Of a stretch of 64,000 nt of DNA, positions 12,301 through 21,062 are shown in pieces. Under the pieces are notes generated by a model, which was given only the letters and a program-made list of their open reading frames with translations, had not been told where the DNA came from and did no database searches. Each line of letters starts with the position of its first letter. Position 1 is the stretch's first letter. Where the stretch lies: the NCBI RefSeq assembly GCF_000003815.2, contig NC_049990.1, positions 3,669,496 to 3,733,495 on the forward strand, in the 5' to 3' direction. The position numbers and the translations under genes are program-made. The DNA comes from Branchiostoma floridae. Taxonomy: Eukaryota; Chordata; Leptocardii; Amphioxiformes; Branchiostomatidae.

Positions 12301-15300
12301 CCGCCTTGGTAAGTTTTAGTACAGAGAAATCAAGTTGAGTTTGTCGGCCAATAAACAGGAAATGTCTATCAAAAGATAAGTAGGACTATTGTAGGATTTG
12401 CTAACCCATTTATCAATTTCACAGCCTTCGTCAGAACGACTGACGGAATGCACTGAGCACGTGCCTGAAAGTATTCGCCAAGAAGGTTATGTTTTCGGAG
12501 CTGTTTGTGTGCGTGTCTGTCAGACAACAGCATTTTCCTTAGGATTACTGTTCGTGCGCGTCGAATGACTGGTCGACATCCATCCGACCAACATGGTGGC
12601 AAATCTATAGCTATGTAAAAAGAAATCTAGTTGTGACGTTACTTACAACGCCTGTACATCTGTTATACAAGTTATGCTCTCTGTCCCTGTATGTGTTTGT
12701 GTGTAGAAAGGGCGAACCAGAACAAGATGTTAGCTAGTCTCGAAGATCCTGCAAATTGGGACGTCGTCAACGCTTCTGCCAGAAGGAACGTCGTCAGATA
12801 TCCCTGCTGTTCTGAGCCCTACGTCGACGTCACCTTTAGTCTACTCCTAAGACGCGAGCCTGGCGTCTTACACGTCTTCAATCTCATAGCTCCGTAAGAC
12901 CCCCTTTCCATAGATGGCGATCGCCGAGTGACTGTACAGCGACCAGAGTTGCATTTTTGTGACCCTTCATTTCATTTCATTTCATTTCATATTAGATGCT
13001 AATGTGGTGCAAAATGCAAAAGTATGTTTTAAAAGGCAACAAAAACATATTAAGGGACGGAAAATCTAGAAATTCGTTGAGGTATCAACGAATGTATGAT
13101 TTTATGATTGAGGTATCAACGAATGTATGATTTTAAAGGAAAAAAAAGTGGAAATAAATCGTGAAAATCGTTTTGGCATCTTTGAAACCTTTTGTCGCTC
13201 AACAGTTTCTGTGCGGTTGCAGCCCTCTTGTGACAAGGTGGTGTAAGTATCTAGTATATCGATATCGCTGTGTGTGAAGCTATTAAACAGTGTGGCCGGG
13301 CAAACGACCTAACAGATAGTAAGCATCTTCTACAAACTTACTGCTTCAGGTCTAGAGTCTATTTCGCTTGAACCATTCGTTGAGGATTCGACCTGGCAGA
13401 TCAAGAAGACCCAAGCGACGAGGCACGTGATGAAGTATGAATGCTGCCCGGAAGCTTACGTGCACATTCTGTTCTCCGTCAGCTTCAGTCGCTCGCCGAG
13501 CTCGCTGCTCACATTCAACCTCATCGCGCCGTAAGTTGGTGATAGCTAGTGCTTCGTGGATCGCTGGTCAAATAGTAGAAATTGGACTTGTACAGGGAAT
13601 AGTATGCTAGGGGAGTCGACCGCAGGAGGAGTCAGTACGCGACTCAGTTCGTACCTATTAGTCAGCTATCAGAGGAGGCCGAGGACAACTTTCCCACTGA
13701 CCTTCGGATACGAAGAAGCAGTCATCATCAGTCGACTTCAAAGAGCATGTTAACTCCACACTGGTTCAATGGATCTCGTATTGACTCAGCTGGCCGTCCG
13801 ACATCCTTAGCATAATATTCCCTCTATTATAGTCCAATTTCTACTATTTGACCAGCGATCCGCGGAGCCTGGTAGAGGCTAGGTACTAGGTAGTCTTTAG
13901 CAGACCTCTGGGGTTGCTGAGGAAACATTGAAAATTTAAAAGATGTGTAGGTTCTGAATTATTTTCTAACATGGGTTGCCGATATAAAACAAAAAAAACT
14001 CAATAAAGTAACTTCTGCCTCAAGCACATCTCTCTTCCTATTTGGCACTCACACAGAGCTACCGCTATGGCTTCTCCATTCGAAGCCACACTCAGTAATA
14101 TGGTAACCTTCTCAGTTGCATATTGTAATCATCGGTATAACAATGGTGCTGTTTTGTACTGTACGTTTCAGAACGGTGCTTTTCCTGGCGGCCGCCGTGC
14201 TGGGGTTCTACCTGCCCTCCGACACGGGCAGCCGGACTCTGCTGGGGGTCGTATCTCTGCTGGGGGTCACGCTGGTCTCCCTGCTCAACTACGGGCACTT
14301 CCCTCTCAGCGGCCATGGAACGACGCCTATCATTGGTGAGTAATCATCGGTGGTCATGAGTCGAACTCGCTCATTGGTTAGTTAATGCTTACATGCCATT
14401 GGTCAACATCTCTTATTGCCATTGGTGACTAGTCCTTCTCCACCAGACCCCTTTGCAGGCTGATAGAATATGTACTAGAATTGGACCAATTTCTGGTCAA
14501 CTGGCCGAGTTCAATTGCCAATGGGTTAATTTCAATTGGTGCCATTCATGGGAATACTTTGCTTGAGGAGGCCATGGAATTTCTATAGTGACTGTCGTAC
14601 GATAGGCATACACATTGAAAGCATTTCTGACATCATGATTGTCACTGTGACAGTAGTTTTGTGGGTGTACACTGTGGGTTGCAACGTAATGGAAAGTCAT
14701 ATAGATTCTTCTCAACAGCTGGGCTGGTTCTATTCTTGTCTCTATTGAAACGATAAAATTTTCAGTAACGTATACTAGTAGCCATCCAGTCAAAATAAAG
14801 GTTATGTATGTATGTATGTATGTATGTACTACGACAAGTTCTCCTGTTTCAGGCCAGTTCTACGCCCTTGCCGTGATCCTGGTGGGGCTGTTCACGGTGG
14901 TGACCATCGGACTGTGGGGCATCCACCACCACGCGGCGGACCTCAGCCCCGTACCTGGCTGGCTGAAGGCGGCCTTGTCCGTCCTAACCAGGGTCTGCTG
15001 CATCCGCTACCCGGCAGCGGCCTCCGACAAGGATGGGGCTCCACTGGGTAAGAAAATATGTGGTGTATGTTTTCTTTCGTTTCTCTTTCTTTCTCGCCTA
15101 CCACCAATCTCCTGATCCATTACTATCCTGAAAATGTATGTGGATTACTTGGTATTCCAACATTTTAGCAGATGTAAACCGACTTCTTCTATGCGTTTTC
15201 ATGCACGTTTTTTTGAATATATCTACGCTGTGTATGTTTATATGTTTATGTTATGAGCCAAACTCGGCTGGGATCATTGTTGTGTCTAAGGCCTGAAGCG

Positions 15301-15994
15301 CCCACAAGAGTGTAAACCACATCCCGGCCGGTTAAGCCGAGTGTTTGTGTTACAGGCTGAAGTTGGGTCAATAACTGAATGTGTGTTTGTTTGTTGTGTC
15401 TAGGTTCCATCGCGACCGGAGACGGTCCAGCTGAGGGCGGCGCCGCCTCCACCGTTACTGAGATCAAGAAGCTGAAGTGCATGCAGGACATTCTGCAGGT
15501 TGGTTTCGTTTACCGCACTTACCATCGGATAAATTAGTGGCTGTCAATGAGGACCATTTGAATAACTTGAAGATTGCGCTGTAGTAGTTCAATGAGAAAT
15601 AATGACTGAGACCAGTACTTTTTTGTGGTATGTACGCGTTCAACTCTCAACTCAAGAAAATGAAGTTCAACGATTCTTTGTTTAGATTCAGCTATTGAGC
15701 TTGAAACGTATATATCGGTGAAGAATATTCTTTTATCACCTTAGAAGCCTCACCGTCCGTAGGGGCAGCAATACAGTAAAAATATACTTTTCAAAATATA
15801 AAGAACCGCCTAATGCCCATTCCTTCTTTCAGAACGTGCACGCCATCGCCCAGACCGTTGACGAGCAGTCCAGGAACACCGCCAACCAGCGGGACTGGAA
15901 GAACGTGGCGCTGGTCATCGACCGCATCCTGCTGACGGCCTTCATCCTGACCGCGCTCATCGGCACCCTCGCCATCCTGCTGCAGCTGGCCTGA
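9384..15994 (+). CDS. Cys-loop channel subunit, nicotinic acetylcholine receptor alpha-like
   Basis: Eleven exons, ten used per transcript: 9384-9435, 9905-10044, 10576-10620, 11458-11567, 12112-12308, 12707-12893 or 13350-13530, 14172-14335, 14853-15047, 15404-15498, 15833-15994. The product is 448 aa (446 with the alternative exon), all phases consistent. A signal peptide covers residues 1-17. The extracellular domain has a Cys-loop C149-x13-C163 (CAFDATYYPFDEQTC), the loop-A WRPDLLPYNS motif, loop-B Trp170 and a vicinal Cys pair 215/216 in YPCCSEPY, the hallmark of alpha subunits. M1 is at about 245-263 after the conserved NLIAP, M2 at 265-282, M3 at 300-323 and M4 at 422-446, with a short (~100 aa) cytoplasmic loop. 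It should form or join a plasma-membrane pentamer gated by acetylcholine or a related ligand. Oddly, M2 lacks the usual acidic rings. Confidence 0.95.
10131..10153. repeat. Poly-G tract in nAChR-like intron 2
   Basis: Twenty-three consecutive G residues, preceded by a CCTA tetranucleotide run (about 10079-10100). Its length in the assembly may be unreliable. Confidence 0.9.
10793..11457 (+). repeat. Junction minisatellite: seven copies of intron end + start of nAChR exon 4
   Basis: Copies of the exon-4 start (A[AG]TTGGAAGGACT...) begin at 10793 (degenerate, no AG acceptor), 10888, 10986, 11084, 11181, 11278 and 11376, before the true exon at 11458. The period is 97-98 bp. Copies from 10888 onward keep a pyrimidine-rich tract and an AG acceptor (CATGTCTTTGCAG). 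Each copy carries only the first 10 or so codons and then runs into CCCCCGTCACGGTTTCATG instead of the real exon body, so only the last one can be productive. Confidence 0.93.
12707..12893 (+). CDS. nAChR-like exon 6a: alternative loop-C exon (YPCCSEPY)
   Basis: This 187-bp exon enters in phase 1 and leaves in phase 2, between acceptor TTTGTGTGTAG and donor CC|GTAAG. It encodes the second half of the ligand-binding domain, from ERANQNKML through loop C to NLIAP at the start of M1. It is one of two adjacent exons of equal phase and homologous content; the other is 13350-13530. Using both in one transcript would shift the frame and reach a TGA eight codons into the second exon, so the pair must be mutually exclusive or one must be silent. 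Confidence 0.9.
13350..13530 (+). CDS. nAChR-like exon 6b: alternative loop-C exon (YECCPEAY)
   Basis: This 181-bp exon has acceptor CTGCTTCAG and donor CC|GTAAG. It encodes GLESISLEPFVED, then HVMKYECCPEAYVHILFSV and TFNLIAP, homologous to exon 6a but strongly diverged. Both keep Tyr-x-Cys-Cys and the distal Tyr of loop C, so both look ligand-competent. The two versions differ around the Cys pair and in the strand before M1, where agonist selectivity is set in this family. No stop codon or broken splice site suggests decay. Confidence 0.88.
13551..13885. mobile_element. TIR element, GCTGGTCAAATAGTAG family
   Basis: The inner inverted repeats GCTGGTCAAATAGTAGAAAT and its complement face each other about 280 bp apart, just downstream of exon 6b in the intron. 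Further copies lie at 41467-41672 and 49603-49780. All carry a second inner palindromic pair around GGAGTCAG. No coding capacity is evident. Confidence 0.8.
14800..14829. repeat. (TATG)n microsatellite
   Basis: About seven TATG units just upstream of the exon at 14853, in the intron. Confidence 0.9.
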
Positions 15995-17045
15995 ACCGGT
16001 CGGATCTGGTCTGAACCGGTGGGCTCTGGTTTGAACCGGCCAGCACTAATCTGAACCAGTTTTGTCGTCAAACCATTGAGCATTGGTTTCATCAAGCTTT
16101 ATCCCTCCTCATCATCATCATCCTTAAATCAGTTGCTACAGCTGGTTTCATCCAACTTCACCCTCATCCTGACCCGGTCGGATCTGGTTTCAACTGGCCT
16201 CAGAACCAGTCATCTCTGGTTTGAACCAGTTTCATTGCTAAACCAGTCAGTACCAGTTGTATCCAGTTTCATCCCTCAAACGGTTGCTACTGGTTTCATC
16301 CAACTTCATCTTGCCAAAAATGGGCACTACTGGTTTCATCCAGGTGAGGTTGCAGTTGGGGTTGCTATACGTTGATGTATGTTAGGTATAAATCAGTAAG
16401 TGATAGGATGTACTAATGAATTATGGTTTAGTAGGTAGTATTCAAGTTTTCGGCTTTCCTTACGTGTGTGGTGGATGCGGTGATCATGATACTGAATTGC
16501 CTATAGCTACATTGTAACAAAACAAATGATGAAGTGTGTCATAAGCAAAAAGGCTGTCTTTGAAAACAAATTCAAATGCCTGCCATATATTTCATGGGGT
16601 TAGATATAACAACTGAGAAACTTTGACATGTACTACAGGGTGAAAGGTGCCTTATATAGAGTGGAGCATCCAAGTTGTTTGTTGTTACTAGTAGTTATGT
16701 TTATTGTTAGGATGTTAGGAGACTCAAGCAAGTGGAATGATAAATAGACTTGTCTGTATCTTAAAAGTATTTTTGTGGTATGATTTAATGAATTAATGTC
16801 TATATCTATCTATTTAACCTATTGATCCTATACAATTCAGATAATTGAGGTTCAAGTTGGGGGGCCAGCAAAAGAAACTGTGAACATTTATGCATTTGTC
16901 CTAGTGTGTCATAGATTAACTTAACTAATGTTCGACATGTGTAACTTCATGTATAAAAATGTACTTGTGTGTTTGCCAGACTGACAGTAATAAAGCTTTT
17001 CAACTTCTGTGTGAATAAAGAGTTTCTTTTGTCATTTCGTACATT
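15995..17045 (+). other. 3' UTR of the nAChR-like gene with degenerate minisatellite
   Basis: Directly after the TGA stop, 15995-16345 is a degenerate tandem repeat of the type GGTTTGAACC/GGTTTCATCCA (about 20-30 bp periods). It continues the nucleotide texture of the last codons. Two polyadenylation signals AATAAA lie at 16989-16994 and 17014-17019, which I take as the transcript end. No other feature is seen up to 17640. Confidence 0.65.
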
Positions 17046-17639
17046 GAAAAGTACATTCCATGTATGAAAGGTACCTTGATTTTTTGCAGCTTTCTCTAAA
17101 ATAAAATTAGAAGACAAAACAGTAGAACAAATAAATAAATAAATGGTCTAAACAAAACTGAACTTAATGTAAAATGTCACCAACCAAACTTTGATACAAT
17201 ACAATGTTGGAAGGAAGTACAATGCTATTGAGAAAAGACAAGCATCCAGTCTTATTTAGCTTCATGCGTTGGTCCTATCGTCTAGTCTCTACCAGACTCC
17301 ATCGGAAATAGTTGATTCAAATTAACCAAAGAGACTGAATAACATCCCAGAAGAGTAAGCCAGCCATTAAGTACAGTTCCTAGGTAGAAAACTGTATTTT
17401 TAACACACGAAGTGTAAAAAGAGTAGTTTTTCATCAATGAAAATTTAATTTCGTTGAGTGCTAGGTCTAATTGCTCGAACCACAGCAAATTACCCCCCGA
17501 TACCGCAGCTTCAATGAGATGATAATCACTTATCTCATATGGCTATTCATTAAGTTTACTTGGAATAGTTCTACTACCTATTGAATCTAGATCTGGTACA
17601 AGCTACCTACCCCTAGTTATAGACAATGCGGCATCCTTC

Positions 17640-17741
17640 TAGCCTGGTATCCAGCCGTATTATAGCTCCCGAGTCTCTTCTCTCCTCTTTGCAAGAGAAG
17701 AGACTCGGGAGCTTATAATATTATGGCTGGATACCAGGCTA
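17640..17741. mobile_element. Palindromic TIR element, TAGCCTGG family, 9-bp TSD
   Basis: A near-perfect palindrome starts TAGCCTGGTATCCAGCC, with an inner arm GCTCCCGAGTCTCTTCTC. It is flanked by the perfect 9-bp repeat GCATCCTTC (17631-17639 and 17742-17750). It lies between the convergent 3' ends of the nAChR-like gene and the nitrobindin gene. Confidence 0.93.
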
Positions 17742-17804
17742 GCATCCTTCATGAGAAACTCCAATAAGCACCACCTTGCAGAATACCCCCAAACTGCAGG
17801 AAGA

Positions 17805-20800
17805 TCATGCAACCTTCTTGTACTGAATGGACAGGTGGTGCTGTGCGGGGGCGGTTGCGCTGGTCTCCATATGAACCACCTGTTCTAAAGTGTCTGCATC
17901 CACCAGGCGAAACGTTCTCTGGATCTGTAAATATAAAATGAACACCTTAAAAAGTTAAAGTTAAAGTTGCCTGTACATCTGTATCAGATGATTAGAGGTG
18001 GTGCTCATCTTTATTGCTATAGCCCTTGGGCCACACATTTCTAACGTCTGGAATTGTCCAAATTTTGGATCACGAGTGAATCAACGAATGGGTTCAAGCA
18101 CCCGGAAGGGCCTGTTGTCATCAGATGAGAGTTCTGGAACCCATTCCTTAATTTGCTCATTAATTGACGTCACCACCAAAAGACTTGAATATATACCCAG
18201 ATCGGTAGCAGAAGTGAACATAGGAGTGAACTATGTACATGTACTACCTAGATGGTACCTAGGATAAGACTAACAGATTTGTAATGTGCAGTTCTAAAGG
18301 AAGCTGCTGGGTGGATTGCCTTATCTCCAAATTGTGAAGACTTATCAAAACATCCTTAAACCAATCAATCAATGTTCCTAAATGCATGTGACCTTGGTAA
18401 CAGCTGGGTCCTTGCCGAAGGTCATCCTCCCTATGGTGTGGGATTCCAGCATGATCTCCTGACCTTTGACCTCCCCTTCTGACAGCTCTACTATACCTGT
18501 GGAACAGATGCAGAAGTTAGCCTTCAAGCAGATCCTATGGTGCCATCAAAGCTGGAAAAGGAGTATAGCAAGCCAAAGGGAGTCAGATGCGTACAGTCTG
18601 ACTCCCTTTGGCCAGCTATACTCCTTGGCCAGCTTTGATCCTATCTTATGGTTAACTGTAGGATCTGCTTTGAGATTTGAGCAGCAGTCAGTGACAGCTG
18701 TCAGTCAAACCCAGAATTGGACAAGTACAACACAAAAACCAACAACTGCTGCAGTAGCTATAGGAAAAGATGATGTTAGGTGGCCAGTGTATATGCGGTC
18801 CAAGACCTCCCCAAATGTCATTGGAGGCCTTTTGGCCAGAATTTGGCCAAACCATGGTTATGTGTAATTAAATCATTAGGAGCTCACAGTAATGAACTAC
18901 AGAACTACTATAATATAATAGGGTCAGGGAAGAAAGTGACCTCAAACCACTGATGAAGAGCTAGTCTTCCACTAGCCTGGTATCCAGCCGTAATATAGCT
19001 ACAGTATATTACGGCTGGATACCAGGCTAGTCTTCCACTGCTTGTGACAGAAGGTATGCGCTATGGAAAGTATTGTACAGGCCAGGAAATTCCTTTAGCT
19101 TGATTTTTTGACAAGCTGTGAATCAGAACAAACCATGGCATAATGTCCTGTTCAGGTAGCATACATGTCAGGTGAGCTGGGATTTCAACTTGCAGCTTCT
19201 TATTTCAGAGATACGGCCGCTTATGGAATACGACTGCCACATGATATCTAGCTGAACTGACCGACGTTCTGTGTGTTGACCAGAGCCAGGTGGCTAGTGC
19301 CTGGCTGAATCTTCAGGAAGCCTTTCTCTCGATGGAGCGGCTTGCCGGTCTCATAGTGGGACGAGCAGAACCTGAAACAGAAAAACAGATATCCAGTTAC
19401 CAACTTAAGTTCAAATTAAGCTGCTAAGTGCCTGTTTGAGTTCTGGAACAACATAAAAAATTGGACTTACACAAATTTTTGACTGAACAGTTCTTTGTCA
19501 ATGTATGAACAATCCACTGCTGCTGTGACAAAGACTGGAGCTGTTTTTCCAACACAGATTAACCTTTTAAGTTAAGATTAAGAATGATTATGGCCAGGAT
19601 TGCATGAAAACTGCCTGTTAAGTTGTTAACTTTTTTCAAGTTTAGTATCACGTTCAGTCATATCTAACAGAAAGATACATGTAACACTGTGAATTATTGT
19701 GTAAATGTAGGTTGGGTTGTCCCACGTGGTCGAACTTGACCTCTTCCTTGTACTTGAAGTCCTTGATGGTGGGGTAGTCTCCCTTCCCCTCCTCACCCCT
19801 CCATGTCCCCAGTAACCAGGCCAGCGGCTTCAGGGCATCGTGAAGGGGTGGAGCTAGTTTATAGGAAGCATCGGCCGCGGTTAGGGGTCCAGCTAGCAAA
19901 AGAGTTAGATTTTTAAAAAAAGAACATAGCTGAAGGAAGCATGGTTACAGGGACTTAACTTTAAACGGGAATAACTCGCCAACAGCAATAGCTATCCGAA
20001 AACGGATTGCAGTGTTCAACTCCCCACCAAGAGACGTCACCTAGTGAAGGAGCATCGTGTAGGGGTCCAGCAAGTTAATAGGAAGCATCGGCCGGGTTTA
20101 GGGGTCCAGCTAGTTAAGGAGTTAGATTTAAAAAAAAAAAGAACATAGCTGAAGGAAGCATGGTTACAGGGACTTAACTTTAAACGGGAATAACTCGCCA
20201 ACAACAAGAGCTATCCAAAAACGGATTGCAGTGTTCAACTCCCCACCAAGAGACGCCACCTAGTGAAGGAGCATCGTGTAGGGGTCCAGCAAGTTTATAG
20301 GAAGCATCGGCGGCGGTTAGGGGTCCAGCTAGTAAAGGAGTTAGATTTTTAAAAAAAAGAACATGGCAGAAGGAAGCATTTTTGTAATGTATGCTGAAGG
20401 AGGTTAATACTACAAACGATGAATTAATTTGTATTAAGGAGAAAATGGCCTCTCCGCAGTACACATGGTTTTAAGTTTGCAGTTACAGAATTGGTTTAAA
20501 TTAGAGGTAATTCCTTCACCTGGCATCACCTGACATTGATTGGACTAGACCAAGGAGGTTATATAGATATAACCTCCTTTATAGATATAACCTCCAAGGA
20601 GGTTATATAGATATAACCTCCTTGACTAGACGAAGGAGGTTATAGATCTGCTTGCAATAATTTGAACTCTAGAACTTTCTCTTTAAAATTTTGAAGCTTG
20701 ATGGGTCTGTATCATTCAATTGTCATAAATTTTCTGATCTTTTCTGTGAGCTGTTTTAGTCCTATGGAACTTACTTGGTAAAGCTGCCATACTCTAATTC

Positions 20801-21039
20801 TGCTCTAATTCTTCCACGTGCACGTCTTTCTGGACTAAACACCCAGTTTCTGTTTCTCTGCACCAAATTCTGGACACTTCCGGGTTCCGTAGAGGATGAT
20901 GGGACAGGTCGATTGCGTCATCGTCTTTCGGACCATTTACTGAAACGATCGTTAATTGGTCAATAGTCGGCTGATGGCAAGGAGTAGACCAATGAGAGAG
21001 AGCGTAAGAAAATTGGTCAAACGCATGCGTACTTGCCAT
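17805..21039 (-). CDS. THAP4: Nitrobindin (stand-alone THAP4 C-terminal domain)
   Basis: Five coding exons on the minus strand: 21033-21039, 19688-19892, 19262-19371, 18393-18496 and 17805-17924, giving 181 aa with consistent phases. The signature GTWRGEEGKGDYPT (residues 31-44) is the nitrobindin G-x-W-x-G-x-G-x-G-x-YPT type motif. HVGQPNL, KPLHREKGFLKI, ESHTIGRMTFGKDP and the C-terminal QHHLSIQYKK also match the human THAP4 nitrobindin domain as I remember it. The family is a 10-stranded barrel binding ferric heme, with peroxynitrite isomerase activity reported. His171/172 are the candidate axial ligands. No THAP zinc finger is visible upstream. The 7-nt first coding exon (ATG GCA A) and the weak donor of exon 2 (CA|GTGTTA) are the least certain parts. 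Confidence 0.88.
18514..18677. mobile_element. TIR element (MITE) near nitrobindin exon 4
   Basis: Left end CAAGCAGATCCTATGGTGCC pairs with the right end around TAGGATCTGCTTTGAGA. The inner arms (GGAGTATAGC / GCTATACTCC and AAAGGGAGTCAG / CTGACTCCCTTT) form a long hairpin. It is related to the elements at 1972-2092 and 3509-3836. Confidence 0.8.
18973..19029. mobile_element. 57-bp palindromic TIR element, TAGCCTGG family, 9-bp TSD
   Basis: The element is a near-perfect hairpin: TAGCCTGGTATCCAGCCGTA on the left and its complement on the right, with only about 10 bp between arms. It is flanked by the perfect 9-bp repeat GTCTTCCAC (18964-18972 and 19030-19038). It lies in nitrobindin intron 3. 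Confidence 0.93.
19892..20370 (-). repeat. Junction minisatellite upstream of nitrobindin exon 2
   Basis: On the minus strand, copies of the intron end plus the exon start (CTAG|CTGGACCCCTAA...GATGCTTCCTAT) begin at 20328 and 20109, before the true exon start at 19892. The period is 217-219 bp. Each copy keeps an AG acceptor. The 20109 copy has an in-frame TAA after about 11 codons. The 20328 copy continues through codons matching the start of the real exon before diverging. Confidence 0.9.
20543..20650. repeat. Compound palindrome of AAGGAGGTTATATAG units
   Basis: The block AAGGAGGTTATA and its complement TATAACCTCCTT alternate at least four times, bounded by ACTAGAC(C/G)AAGGAGGTTAT direct repeats. 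It could fold as a long hairpin or a cruciform. It lies in nitrobindin intron 1, a few hundred bp from the shared promoter region. Confidence 0.8.
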
Positions 21040-21062
21040 TGTTATTGTCGAACTGGGCGAAG
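20950..21062. promoter_or_regulatory. Putative bidirectional promoter of nitrobindin and ATG4
   Basis: The proposed start codons face away from each other at 21039 (minus) and 21063 (plus). Nearby are CCAAT-type motifs (ATTGG near 20956 and 21012, CCAAT near 20989) and an NRF1-like palindrome ACGCATGCGT (21021-21030). Both ATGs have strong Kozak context (A at -3 and G at +4). There is no TATA box. Such motifs are typical of housekeeping bidirectional promoters; function here is inferred. Confidence 0.5.

Noticed and set aside
20180-20464. 94-codon minus-strand frame resembling the start of nitrobindin
   Set aside because: It is the outer decoy copy of the exon-2 junction repeat, not a second nitrobindin gene.
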